Below, one piece after another: positions 1 through 8,836 of a stretch of DNA of 23,564 bases. Origin of the DNA: Zygnema cylindricum (Eukaryota > Streptophyta > Zygnematophyceae > Zygnematales > Zygnemataceae); contig JBBHKE010001605.1 in assembly GCA_037447655.1 (NCBI GenBank), positions 1 to 23,564 of the forward strand, read 5' to 3'. The position numbers were made by a program, and so were the translations under genes. How positions within the stretch are numbered: the first letter of the stretch is position 1; each line of letters opens with the position of its first letter. The notes under the pieces are model-generated. The model worked only from the letters and a program-made list of their open reading frames with translations, did not search any database and was not told the DNA's origin.

Positions 1-409
1 CTCTCCCTTCCACCACCCACCACCTTCCTGCAGCTTATGCAGTATAGTTGGGCACGATTTGCAATCCACATTTTTCAAGAAATACTGTGACATTTGCCCC
101 TATGAACCTCAAAAAAAGACGGGTTTTACTTAGTCGATTTGTTTCAAAATTGTTTGTCGCCCACAATTCAAAAATTTGAAAAGTACCCATTCAAAAAAAT
201 TGTTTTAAATACCACAAGTTTGGTGCCAATGGCAACTTTCGAGCGTAAGTTTTAAGTAGTATGGCAATCACCATAGACCCTTAGAGAATTTTGGACTGAT
301 CGTTTGTAATATATCTTTTTTCAAACGAAGTAGTAATACATGGTACCAAAACAAGTTTGTATAAAACCTCACATTTCGATAAAGTTGATATTGGATACAT
401 CAAATCTTG

Positions 410-470
410 AACGGTTAGAGGGCTCGGTATATCGCTCCGGGACCAACAGAAATTATCGCGATAAATTTGA
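410..470 (-). repeat. Fragment related to the 20030-20894 TIR element
   Basis: By eye, the run from CTCGGTATATCGC through GGGACCAACAG to TTATCGCGATAAA matches the reverse complement of about 20780-20835 (CGATATATCG, ACCGAGACCAACA, CTATCGCGATATA) at roughly 37 of 47 positions. It is probably a remnant of the same family. Its boundaries cannot be placed. Confidence 0.45.
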
Positions 471-519
471 TGGGAGGTGGTCGAGTCCATGAATATTGTA
501 CCTTAAATCGTACATAAGA

Positions 520-610
520 TTCCCCACCCCCCCTTCCCCCCCACCACCTTGGCTGCTAGGGGCGCGCCACGGGGTGGAGGCGAGGGGGCGCTTTTCATTT
601 TTTTTTTTAA
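520..610. repeat. C-rich then T-rich low-complexity tract
   Basis: Runs of seven C at 526-550 are followed by a GC-rich patch with a GGCGCGCC site and then a run of T from about 598. It contrasts sharply with the AT-rich surroundings. No coding or RNA signal is seen. Confidence 0.7.
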
Positions 611-1240
611 ACCCAACGTGCTTTGATATATCGTGGTAGAAATTTATTGGCATATCGAGCCGATATATTGGAAAAACTTTGCGACACTAAGCTTCTCGAT
701 ATATAAATTATTGGGTACCCAAAATTAGGTATATAGTTAATATTGACAAGACCTCTTACCGACATTAGACAACATTAATTTCCTAAATTTTGACCCTTGA
801 ACATGTATAGAATTAATATCTCTACTTTTTTTTGTACTTTAATATAGGTAATGTTTAATTAGCGTTAATAACTCTAATTTGGACAATTCTAAATAGTGTA
901 GTGAATGTATCAGCCCGTATTAAAATTGTTCTCTTTTTTGTACAGTCGTACATAACGTGTCGGATAAAGGAGTCGGCAAGCGAAAGTGAGTGCGCCAACG
1001 ACGAAAAGCGCACTGTGATTTGATTCCTAATGATAAAGACGGGGGAAATTACGCAAACCTATTCTCACATCTTCAAACATAGATTGTGGGAACACTTGCT
1101 ATACCGGCTACACTATGCGTAAAATGTACCCAAATTAGAGTTGTGTGTGTAAACTAGAGTCAGTCTTTTCTTCGTGAAAAGCTTTGAACCTAAGTTACAG
1201 CTAACATTAATCGGATTTTAACACTATTTTTTTCTTAACC

Positions 1241-1261
1241 CTAATAGCAATTCACGGTGTA
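1241..1261. repeat. Right-type end of the TA-flanked TIR family
   Basis: CTAATAGCAATTCACGGTG followed by TA matches the right terminal repeat (CTAATAACGATTCA.GGTG then TA) of the elements at 16716-17128. The partner left end was not found. The words AACACTATTTTTTTCTT (1219-1236) and its reverse complement (about 1336-1356) flank it in inverted orientation. Confidence 0.5.
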
Positions 1262-1370
1262 ATGTCAACTACATTAGTTGTATCAGTTAGTAAAGTACAA
1301 CATGAAACGCTTCTATTGTTAAAAAATTATTCGTGTAAAGAAAAAAATAGTGTTATCCACACTATATTGG

Positions 1371-1638
1371 GTTTTATGATATCGCGCCAACAAAACATTG
1401 ACTCTAATTTGTACATCTAACACTAATTAGGATACACAATGCCACAGTGTAGCCCCTCGAGCCTGTGTTCACATAGGACATCGTGTATCGCTACAGAAGG
1501 TAGAGAAACAAGTAATGTTATTATGGGTTCACGGGCCTAACACCAACAAAACATTAACGCTACATAAATATATACATGTAGCGCTAATTTGGTTACACAT
1601 TCCTGTAGCATAGACGTTATAGCTTGTGTTCACATACT
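1371..1638. repeat. Diverged direct repeat, two units about 155 bp apart
   Basis: Unit 1 (1371-1480) and unit 2 (1524-1640) share the same order of words: GGGTT, CCAACAAAACATT, a CTAATT-containing AT stretch, GGxTACACA, TGTAGC, and finally TGTGTTCACATA. Divergence is substantial, so this is an old duplication or two copies of one dispersed repeat. No coding potential. Confidence 0.55.
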
Positions 1639-1909
1639 CGCCGTTTGAACATGCGAGAACAGATTCGCGTGATTTTCCCGTCTTTAATACGAGGAATCAA
1701 ATACGAGAGCGCATTGCCCCGTCAACGCCACCCACTTTCGGGTCTCGACGCCGTTAACTTACATTTTTTTTTGTACATAAATTTTGAGCAAGTTTAGTAA
1801 CACTCGCACATTTCGTACACTACTGTACTGTACAGTACTGAACTATACAGTACACCGTTAATCGCTCGTTAATCGCTTTTAGTGTCAGTACTGTACACAC
1901 ACTGTACTG

Positions 1910-1931
1910 TACACCGTGTATCGTTATTAGG
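1910..1931. repeat. Left-type end of the TA-flanked TIR family
   Basis: TA followed by CACCGTGTATCGTTATTAG matches the left end seen at 16716, 16926 and 18167 with one change. It is preceded by a GTAC-rich patch. A possible right end lies beyond the copia insertion, at 16017-16040, but the pairing is speculative. Confidence 0.5.
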
Positions 1932-2044
1932 TTATGTCCCCATGTACTTGTAACTTAGCGAACTTACTTTGTATTTTAGCGCGGATCCGCCGGACCCGGT
2001 TTTCAAGTGTCCCTATGTCTGTAAGGACGAAATCGTAGCTTACG

Positions 2045-2100
2045 CTTGTGACGATTGTAAACGTCGACAATACTTGTGACGGTTGTCAGCGTCTACAATC
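2045..2100. repeat. 28-bp tandem repeat, two units
   Basis: Units at 2045-2072 and 2073-2100 both begin CTTGTGACG and align without gaps, with five mismatches in 28. They lie 67 bp left of the copia target site. Confidence 0.7.
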
Positions 2101-2166
2101 TGCGGTCACACGCTATTTTTTGGAACTGCTTGTGACATCGCATGTCTTACCGTGACATTGTAGACG

Positions 2167-2171
2167 TACCC
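2167..2171. repeat. Target-site duplication, left copy (TACCC)
   Basis: TACCC immediately precedes the TGTAGAAAC start of LTR A. The same five bases follow the terminal CA of the last LTR segment at 15291-15295. Five-base duplications are normal for Ty1/copia integration. Confidence 0.92.
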
Positions 2172-2344
2172 TGTAGAAACTAAGGGTTTTATTAGTAATT
2201 TCTAGGTCTGAAAAGAAATATAGAAGCCGAGCAGTCTATCTCTAACTTCTCTCTCCAACTCTCAAACTTGTCGCAGTCACTGAGAAATTGGAGAGGAAGT
2301 TAGAGCCATGGCTACCTTGGCTATCCTGAGGTTTACGGGAATTT

Positions 2345-2362
2345 TATATTAGGGTTAGGGTT
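2345..2362 (+). promoter_or_regulatory. Telo-box-like motif in LTR A
   Basis: TTAGGGTTAGGGTTTATTT in LTR A contains TAGGGTTT, the complement of the plant telo-box AAACCCTA. The other LTR copies keep a single TTAGGGTTTATTT (C is altered). A/T-rich TTTATTTAAAAG just downstream could act as a TATA element. A regulatory role is inferred only from motif resemblance. Confidence 0.35.
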
Positions 2363-2409
2363 TATTTATTTAAAAGGTATGTGCCGGCGGCAGGATTTGA
2401 TCCCTGTAC

Positions 2410-2441
2410 CTACCGGCCGATAGACAGCAGATAGCCGGTAG
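2410..2441 (+). promoter_or_regulatory. Conserved 8-bp stem-loop in the LTR
   Basis: CTACCGGC (2410-2417) pairs perfectly with GCCGGTAG (2434-2441) around a 16-nt loop. The same arms recur in B (7795-7802 with 7819-7826), D and E, while the loop varies. Retention of the arms with a drifting loop suggests an RNA structure, perhaps in the transcribed leader or 3' end; this is inference. Confidence 0.45.
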
Positions 2442-2749
2442 CCTTAGGGGTGAAGTCTAGGAGTAGTGCTACGTAGTGTATAGTTTGATATTTATTTTAA
2501 CATGTATACGTAGGATTAATCATTTAACTCTAATTTATTACGCGATACATAGATCCGGTAATGTGGAAAGTATAGATTACGGTACAAAAAGAAAATCAAT
2601 ACCGCGCATTTATCTCTTAATTGAAACAAATGTCGCGCAAGTATTTATTACGGCTACGATTAAATCATGATTTAATCGGACGGCCGAAATTAGCGCCGAG
2701 ATCGCGGAAGAAGATTTTGGCGGTTTGTGGCCATTGCCACATCGGATGA

Positions 2750-2755
2750 CACGTG
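2750..2755 (+). promoter_or_regulatory. G-box CACGTG in the LTR
   Basis: GACACGTGGCG contains a G-box core in LTRs A and E; in C and F it has become GACGCGTGG. G-boxes bind plant bZIP/bHLH factors. Function here is inferred. Confidence 0.3.
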
Positions 2756-2847
2756 GCGAAATTACATTGGATCGTGGAATCTCCGGAGATTATGGCATCG
2801 AATCCGGATATTTTATGTGTCGACATTTAGGCCATGTCGTACAATGT

Positions 2848-2913
2848 CCGTACATGAAGTACACCAGCAGCTGTACTTTTGCGTACGGAACTGTATTTTG
2901 ATTAGTTCCGTAC
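2848..2913 (+). promoter_or_regulatory. Two mutually exclusive hairpins in the LTR
   Basis: Arm 1 (2848-2863, CCGTACATGAAGTACA) can pair with arm 2 (2872-2888, TGTACTTTTGCGTACGG) over about 16 bp. The 3' part of arm 2 (GTACGGAACT, 2883-2892) also pairs perfectly with arm 3 (AGTTCCGTAC, 2904-2913). Both pairings use GTACGG, so only one can form at a time. The layout recurs in C, E and F with scattered changes. Confidence 0.45.
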
Positions 2914-2998
2914 ATCAGTAGATAGAGTCTGTGAGAGAGATAGGACTTAGAAAAATTAGGAGATAGGAACCTCTCTCCCAAAGAGCTTCTGTACAAAA

Positions 2999-3012
2999 GG
3001 TCAACTTTGACC
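2999..3012 (+). promoter_or_regulatory. Inverted W-box pair in the LTR
   Basis: GGTCAACTTTGACC holds two TTGACC cores, one on each strand, spaced two bases apart. It is kept in E (14326-14339) and F but has lost one base in C. TTGAC is the core bound by plant WRKY factors, which are known to drive some stress-induced copia LTRs. Not tested here. Confidence 0.35.
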
Positions 3013-3223
3013 CTCCATAACTTACTGCTCAAGGGAGGAAATTTAGAGATTATTTTTGCTATCGACTCAGGGGAGTCTTGCCTTCATATAGGTGCAGGTG
3101 GTTAGGGTTTTTTGTCCGCCAAGGTGGCAGTTATTCTTGCTGAAACACAAAGGAGTCAGGATAATCCTAGAGGCTTCTTGGAAGCTGTCTACTCTGAGGA
3201 CTTATGGAGGTCTCAGAGTTTTA

Positions 3224-3238
3224 GGTTATGGGCCCACC
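3224..3238 (+). other. Primer-binding site, copy 1 (half-tRNA iMet type)
   Basis: GGTTATGGGCCCACC starts at the base after LTR A. It is the reverse complement of the anticodon arm of plant initiator tRNA-Met (GGUGGGCCCAUAACC, recalled from memory), not of a tRNA 3' end, which would give TGG at the start. This is the arrangement known for Drosophila copia and yeast Ty5, where a cut half-tRNA primes minus-strand synthesis. The internal ATG complements the CAU anticodon and is also the gag start. Confidence 0.75.
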
Positions 3239-4265
3239 CTCTAGGGTACCAATCTTTAATGGAACTGGCTTCATATACTGGGAAAGTATGATGATAGGTG
3301 CTCTATGCGAAAAAAGGTTTTGGGGGATAGTGGTGGACGGTTGGGGCGTCCATCAAGTCTTCGAATTCCTTTAGTGTTTCGAGGAACCAGATTCACCAGG
3401 AAAGAGGATCCACCTTCAACGTAGGAAACAAAAAAATGAGAGGTGGTGGACAAAGGAAAGGAGAAGGAGACGATCACACCAATAGCAACTGGTTCGACAT
3501 TTATGTCACCTATTCCGAGGAATGAGGAGAATGATACTAAAACCTGGGACTTTAACAATATGGCGGCAAAACACTTCATCCTACGCCATCTCACTCAAGG
3601 ACTTGCATGTCCTCATTTGCAGGTAGAAAGGGCATCCGATCTTTGGATGGCTCTCATAGAGATGTACCGAAGTGGTACGATTCAGCAACAACAGTTGGCT
3701 GATCAGAAAGTTAAGGAGTATGTATACAAAGGGGGAAATATGTTGGATTTTTGCAATGAGCTTGCTACACTCTTCATGGAGCTAGAGAGTGCGGGAAAAG
3801 ATTTTAGTGAAAAAGAAAAGGTTAACTGTTTACTGATGAAGTTACCTGATGAGTTCGTGAACATAGTTTACCGTGTGCAGGACTTGCCTGACTCAAGGTG
3901 GATATGGAACTCAGTGGTAGGGATGATTCTCGTTCAAGAGAATACAATTGAGATCCGAAGGGGAGGAAAGAGTGGCCAAGCCTTGGCAATAGCAACTGAT
4001 TAGAGGAACAGAGATTCCCGAAAACCGGTCAGAAACTATGGGGGTAGGGAGCAGAAAAAACAGGCCGACGAGTTCGAACAAAGGGCTCCCAAAGGTTTAT
4101 GTCATTTTTGTAAGAAACCAAGGCACTATATGGCAGAGTGCACTAAGCTAACCGAGCTTCGGTAAAAAAAAAGGGCAGACCGGTGGTACCCCGAGAGGAA
4201 AGAAAAAGGCCCTTGTCACACAGGTACTTGAGGCGGAATCCGAGGACGAGGACGATGAGCGCCTT
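3228..4265 (+). pseudogene. gag: gag, copy 1 (UBN2-type nucleocapsid with CCHC knuckle), broken
   Basis: The reading frame opens at ATG 3228 inside the primer-binding site and gives MGPPSR followed by a PIFNGTGFIYWESMM stretch and CEKRFWGIV, the usual copia gag N-terminus. It stops at TAG 3372-3374. The protein resumes in another frame at about 3443 and runs through the UBN2 core (NNMAAKHFILRHL, then VKEYVYKGGNMLDFCNEL, then KVNCLLMKLPDEF). A TGG-to-TAG stop at 4001-4003 follows. The same frame then holds the zinc knuckle CHFCKKPRHYMAEC at 4100-4141 (CX2CX4HX4C, with its glycine changed to arginine). A frameshift in a run of A near 4164 ends it. In an intact element this protein would package the RNA into particles. 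Gag and pol would have been one frame. Confidence 0.9.
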
Positions 4266-4685
4266 TTGGATGAGGAGTTGGAGGCGAAAAACGAGGTCAA
4301 AATTCCACGAAGGCAGAAATGTGTTTACGGTGGATTGAAAAGTGAAGCAGGCTGGATTGTAGATTCAAGTGCCTCCATGCACATGTGTAAGGATAGACAC
4401 CTGTTCACTAAGATAAGAAAGATTACCAACGTAGAGATAGAGTACGGAGATGGGAGGATAGTCACCACTACTCTTGTAGGATCAGTAGATCTAAAAGTGT
4501 TAGTAGAATGAAAGACATCCATATTAACATTCTCCGATGTATTATTTATTCCGGAGCTGAACAAAAACCTTATCTCTACATCTCTATTAGATGATAAGGA
4601 TTTTTTCACTAGCACTAGGGAAGGAGTCTTTACTGCTAGTTTTGATGAGGATGTCTATTTCATTGCTGAGAAAGGTAGCCATGGG
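4266..4685 (+). pseudogene. Aspartic protease, copy 1, broken
   Basis: The frame from 4266 gives GWIVDSSASMHMC at about 4351-4389. This matches the copia protease active site D-S/T-G-A, but the glycine is serine here; the catalytic Asp is codon 4362-4364. The following IEYGDGRIVTTT segment is also typical. A GGA-to-TGA stop at 4509-4511 interrupts the domain, after which the same frame continues (FSDVLFIPELNKNL) into the integrase head. The enzyme would cut the Gag-Pol polyprotein. The lost glycine and the stop make it inactive. Confidence 0.88.
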
Positions 4686-5670
4686 ATGTTTAGGCTGATC
4701 TTAAATAATGAAAAGAAGAAATTTTATTATGTTGGTGTTCATGATATTATGATGTGGCATAAGAGGCTTGGGCATGTGAATCTAGATAAGTTAAGAGAGA
4801 TGAAAAAGATGGGAGAAGTGGAAGGGATTCAGTTTAGTGAGAATGATGATATAAGTGATTGTAGTGGATGTGCTCAAGGTAAAGCACACAGATTACCCTT
4901 TCCTAAAACAGCCACGTATAAGGGAGAAAAAATCTAGATCTAGTACACACTGATATTTGGGGACCGGCTAAAGTGCCCTCACTGGGGGGGAAGAGATTTA
5001 TGATGACTATCACTGATGATTAGTCTCGGTATTCCCGGGTGTATTTTTTGAAAAACAAGCCCGAAGCTCAAGATTGTTTTAGACAATATAAAGCATGGAG
5101 CGAAAAACTCCATGAAACTCCAATCAAAATAATAAGTAGTGACAATGGTGGGGAGTATACTTCTAACCAGTTTGAGGATTTTTCTGAGGGAAGATGGGGT
5201 TCAACACCAAAAGACAGTTCCAGAAAACCCGGATTAGAATGGAGTAGCTGAAAGGTTAAATAGAACACTAAGTGATAGTGCTAGAAGTATGTTGTCATAT
5301 AAGAAGATAGGAAAAAGGTTTTGGGAAGAAGCAATGAACAGTGCTAATTACCTAAAAAATAGAGTTCTTACTTCAGTTATAAAAGATCAAACGCCTTATG
5401 AGAGATGGACAGGCCAGAAACTAGACATATCTCACTTAAAAGTTTTCGGCAGTCAAGTATTCAGTCTAGTTACAGATCGGTCTAATTCGAAGCTAGATCC
5501 TAGAGGAAAACCAGGATACGTATTAGGATATGATGAGGATGTTCAAGGATATAGAGTTTATGATCTAAAAAGGGAAGATATAATCTTAGTAAAGCATCTA
5601 GTAGTTATGGATGAAGGATAGTCTGTGGATCCCTTCAAATATACAAAGTCAGTAAAAATCAGATTTGAGT
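4686..5670 (+). pseudogene. Integrase, copy 1, broken
   Basis: The zinc-binding head is visible as HKRLGHVNLDKL followed by CSGCAQGKAHRLPF (4755-4910). A 2-base loss near 4934 shifts the frame. The catalytic core follows: HTDIWGP with first Asp at 4952-4954, SDNGGEYTSNQF with second Asp at 5141-5143, and NGVAERLNR with the Glu at 5250-5252, so D, D and E all survive. A TGG-to-TAG stop (5021-5023) and a one-base insertion near 5184 break the core. The C-terminal copia module (KVFGSQVF, GYVLGYDEDVQGYRVYDL) is open from 5289 to a TAG at 5619-5621. The intact enzyme would insert the cDNA, giving the 5-bp duplications seen here. Confidence 0.9.
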
Positions 5671-5998
5671 CGAAAATTCCGATGACTTTGAGCTTCCTAA
5701 CTATCCAAGTTTTAGAGAAGATGACATTCTTGCAGGTACAAATCACAACGAAAAGAACTCGGCTGTGGAAACTCCAGTGACAACTCTACCCGAAGCGGAA
5801 GACGTGGTGGAAATTGATTCGGAATCACGGGATAGGGGAGAAACCGAGATTGTTCGAAATAATCCACGAGAACCATTTATTCCGGCCTAAGATTTTGAGG
5901 GGGGAAGGAGAAGTAGCAAAAGACTGCAAGAAAAACAAGTTAATAACAAGGTAACTAAACTATCTCATCAAGATGAACCTCAAACCTAAAGAGAGGCG
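5671..5998 (+). pseudogene. Linker between integrase and RT, copy 1
   Basis: This is an acidic, poorly conserved spacer (for example REDDILAG) that aligns with 11275-11605 of copy 2. A base lost near 5671 and a TAT-to-TAA stop at about 5988 separate it from the RT frame. Such linkers are variable in copia elements. No further domain is recognised. Confidence 0.7.
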
Positions 5999-7071
5999 AT
6001 GACTTGTCTAGAAAGAAATCGGTGGAAGATAGCCATCAATGAGGAGATGGCCTCAATTATGGCAGCCGATACTTGGGAGGTGGTGGATTGTCCACCTAAC
6101 CGTAAACCAATCGGTTGTAAGTGGGTTTTCAAATTAAAACTGAACCTAGATAACACAATCGAGCGCTACAAAGCCCGACTAGTGGCAAAGGGATTTACAC
6201 TAAAGGAGGGAATTGACTACGAGGAAACCTATGGCCCAGTGGTCAGATTTCCCTCCGTCGGCATACTTCTCAGCTTGGCAGCAGCGGAAGACATAGAAGT
6301 GCACCAGATGGACATCAAAACAACCTTTTTGCATGGAGAATTGGAAGAGGAGATCTTCATGCGACAACCCGAAGGGCTTGTGGAGGAAGGAGAGGATAGT
6401 AAGGTATGCCGACTGATTAAATCTCTTTATGGTTGAAACATGCGCCGGGACAGTGGAATAAGAAGCTTGATGAGTTTCTTACTGGTCTAGGGTATATCGG
6501 GATCAGCTCAGATCACTCAATCTATGTTTTTAAAGATGAGGAAGGTATTATTTGTATTGCAATTTATGTTGATCATTTGCTTGTTCTAGGTAAATCAATG
6601 GAAAAAATTAATAAACTAAAAACGGATCTTAACGAAGATTCGAGATGAAAAATATGGGGGAGTCAAAATATATATTGGGAATTCAAGTAGAAAGAGACCG
6701 AGAAAGAAAGATTATAAGAATAACTAAAAAAGAAGCAATAGGGAACATGTTGGAAAAGTTTCAAATGGATAAAACTAATAGTTGTACAACTCCAATGGAG
6801 TTGAAAAAGGGAAGTGAGGGGAGTGTGGAAGAAGGAGTCATAATCTTAGACGAGGAATTAGGTCTGAAAAAACAAAAGTTCATACAGACAAATCCTTATA
6901 GGCAAGTAGTGGGAAGCCTAATCTATTTTATGAATTATACTAGGTCGGATTTGGCTGCAGCTCTGGGAGTGTTGAGTAGAAGTGTAAATGCTCCAAATAA
7001 GAGAAATTGGGAGGCACCTAAGAGAGTCCTTAGATATTTGATAGGAACTAGGGATCTATGGTTCCATTTGA
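5999..7071 (+). pseudogene. Reverse transcriptase, copy 1, broken
   Basis: The domain begins RWKIAINEEMASI and continues through CKWVFKLKLN, YKARLVAKGF and HQMDIKTTFLHGELEEEIFM, with the first catalytic Asp at 6311-6313. The frame is lost at about 6432, where SLYG should be followed by FKQTP. It resumes as QWNKKLDEF. The active-site box reads Y-V-D-H (6565-6576): the second Asp of the invariant YVDD is His, which would abolish polymerase activity. A second frameshift lies near 6645, then the connection region (SLIYFMNYTRSDLAAALGVL) runs to about 7071. The enzyme would copy the element RNA from the half-tRNA primer. Confidence 0.92.
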
Positions 7072-7545
7072 GTGGAGGGAATACAGACATCACTACTTCG
7101 AGTGAGTGATGCCAGTTATGTTGATGCTCCGATGATGAGATGTACTTCTGGATATGTATTGTATGTGGGTGATGGGGTTTGTTGCTGGAGTAGCAAACAA
7201 CAAAAGGTTATTGCTCAGTCCACCATGGAGGCTGAGTATATGGCCTCTTGCTTTGTTGTAAAAGAATTGATGTGGGTCAAGTCTTTGCTTCGTGAGCTTG
7301 GTCACCTTAAGAGTGGTGTGCAAAATTTGTTTTTTGATAATCAAGCAGCAATCCGTATTGCTACCAATCTTAAACATCATTTTAAAGCCAAACACATGGA
7401 TATAAGACTTAGCTTTGGTAGAGAGAAGGTAGAAAACAAAATAATCAGTTTAGAGTACAGACCAGATATGATGACCAAACCTGTGCCTTCCCCTAAGCTA
7501 ATTTTTTGCAGGGAGAAGTGTGGTCTGAAATTAAAGATTGACTAG
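7072..7545 (+). pseudogene. RNase H and pol C-terminus, copy 1, broken
   Basis: An insertion next to the first catalytic motif (SDASY, Asp codon 7108-7110) shifts the frame. After it the sequence is open to TAG 7543-7545. TMEAEYMA (catalytic Glu at about 7228-7236) and FFDNQAAI (Asp 7336-7338) are both present, and the end reads KPVPSPKLIFCREKCGL, the usual copia pol terminus. Compared with copy 2, six codons are missing just before MMTKP, removing the conserved ADIMT neighbourhood. The domain would remove RNA from the RNA-DNA hybrid. Confidence 0.9.
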
Positions 7546-7558
7546 AAAATAAGGGGAG
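7546..7558 (+). other. Polypurine tract, copy 1
   Basis: AAAATAAGGGGAG lies immediately after the pol stop and immediately before the TGTAGAAAC of the next LTR head, the required position for plus-strand priming. Confidence 0.88.
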
Positions 7559-7872
7559 TGTAGAAACTAATGGTTTTATTAGTATTTTCTAGGTCTGAAA
7601 AGAATATTGAAGTCGAGGCAGTCTATCTCTAACTTCTCTCTCCTACTCTCAAACTTGTCGCAGTCACTGAGAAATTGGAGAGGAAGCTAGAGCCATGGCT
7701 ACCTTGGCTATCCTGAGGTTTACGGGAATTTTATATTAGGGTTTATTTATTTATTTAAAAGGTATGTGCCGGCGGCAGGATTTGATCCTTGTACCTACCG
7801 GCCGGCAAACAGGAAATAGCCGGTAGCCTTAGCCGTTAAGTCTAGCCGTAGTATTACGTAATATGTAGTTTG
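7559..7872 (+). repeat. LTR head B (314 bp), ends at GTTTG
   Basis: This is the first 314 bp of an LTR, starting TGTAGAAAC after the polypurine tract. It stops at GTTTG (7868-7872), where a second full LTR starts. The remainder of this LTR is represented only by segment F at 14550-15290. B plus F minus one GTTTG is about 1050 bp, equal to LTR A. Confidence 0.92.
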
Positions 7873-8836
7873 TGTAGAAACTAATGGATTTATAAAGTAT
7901 TTTCTAGGTCTGAATAGAAATAAAGAAGCCGAGGCAGTCTACCTCTAACTTCTCTCTCCAACTCTCAAACTTGTCGCAGTCACTGAGAAATTGGAGAGGA
8001 AGCTAGAGCCATGGCTACCTAGGCTATCCTGAGGTTTACAAGAAATTTATACTAGTTAAGGGATTATTTACTAAAAGGTATATGCCGGCCACAGGATTTG
8101 ATCCTGGTACCTGCCGGCCGGCAACCAGGAATAGCCGGTAGCCTTAGCCGTTAAGTCGATATTCATAGATCTGGTAATGTATAAGTACGGAATACGGTAC
8201 ATGCACAAAATCAATACCGCGCATTTATTCCGTAAGTGAAACGAATACCGCGCATGTATTTATTACGGCTACGATTAAATTAGATTCTAATCGGACGGTC
8301 GGAATTAGCGTCGAGATCGCGGAAGACGATTTCGGCGGTTTGTGGCCATCGCCACATCGGATGACGCGTGGCGCAATTACATTGGATCGTGGAATCTCCG
8401 GAGATCATGACACCGAATCCGAATATGACATGTGTCGACATTTGGGCCATGTCGTACAATGTTCGTACATAAAGTACACCGGCAATTGTACTTTTGCGTA
8501 CGGAACTTTATTCTGATTAGTTCCGTACATCAGTAGATATAGTCTGTGAGAGAGATAGGACTTAGAAAAATTAGGAGATAGGACCCTCTCTCCCAGAGAG
8601 CTTCTGTACAAAAGGCAACTTTGACCCTCCATAACTTACTGCTCAGGGGAGCAAATTCAGAGATTCTTTTTGCTATCGACTCAAGGGAGTATTCCCTTCA
8701 TAGGGGTGAAGTTGTTTAGAGTTTTTGTCTGCCAGGGTGGCAGTTATTTTTGCTGAAACACAAAGGGGTCAGGGTTATCCTAGAGGCTTCTTGGAAGTTG
8801 TCCACTCTGTGGACTTATGGAGGTCTCAGAGTTTCA
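7873..8836 (+). repeat. LTR C (964 bp), recombinant LTR in front of copy 2
   Basis: It starts TGTAGAAAC and ends GAGTTTCA. About 80-90 bp are missing near 8157 compared with A and E. Its first part shares changes with E (AATGGATTTAT, GAATAGAAAT where A and B have GAAAAGAA). Its last part shares changes with A (ATTACATTGGATCG where E and F have ATTCCGTTGGATTG; TTAGGAGATAGG where E and F have TTAGAAGATAGG; TATCGACTCA). It is therefore a mosaic, as expected from a crossover between a nested E-type LTR and an A-type 5' LTR. Confidence 0.88.

Larger units (their letters stand above)
1..2166. other. Left flank: non-coding, repeat-derived DNA
   Basis: No open frame here looks like a real gene; the longest are under 70 codons and low in complexity. 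The stretch is AT-rich and carries a C-rich/T-rich tract (about 520-610), fragments rich in CGATATATCG-type words (about 410-470 and 630-715), a diverged direct repeat (1371-1638), TIR ends of a TA-flanked element family (1241-1261, 1910-1931), a 14-bp palindrome (1825-1838) and a 28-bp tandem pair (2045-2100). Positions 1-400 show nothing I can name. Confidence 0.7.
2172..3223 (+). repeat. LTR A: 5' LTR of the outer element (1052 bp)
   Basis: It starts TGTAGAAAC and ends GAGTTTTA; the canonical terminal CA has become TA, as shown by CA at the same place in C and F. It is intact otherwise and is followed at once by the primer-binding site. The stretch at 2490-2560, which is interrupted in the B/F copy by a nested LTR, is continuous here. 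It carries a telo-box-like word, a G-box, paired W-box cores and several hairpins, listed separately. Confidence 0.93.

Noticed and set aside
1-2166. CRISPR-like or satellite arrays suggested by recurring GTAC and CTAATT words
   Set aside because: Spacing is irregular and the words are short; they are better explained by fragments of TIR elements.
2388-2410. LTR sequence CAGGATTTGATCCCTG resembling a tRNA T-arm
   Set aside because: The loop does not match the TTCGA core, and no anticodon arm, D-arm or acceptor stem surrounds it.
3211-3223. GGTCTCAGAG near the LTR end as a degenerate conventional iMet primer site
   Set aside because: It lies inside the LTR, since the same bases are present in the terminal copy at 15277-15290 before the TACCC duplication, and the half-tRNA site directly after the LTR fits much better.
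3271-3594. Antisense open frames over gag, protease and RNase H in both copies
   Set aside because: They mirror the coding strand of the element, have no domains of their own, and their counterparts in the other copy are broken or differ in length.
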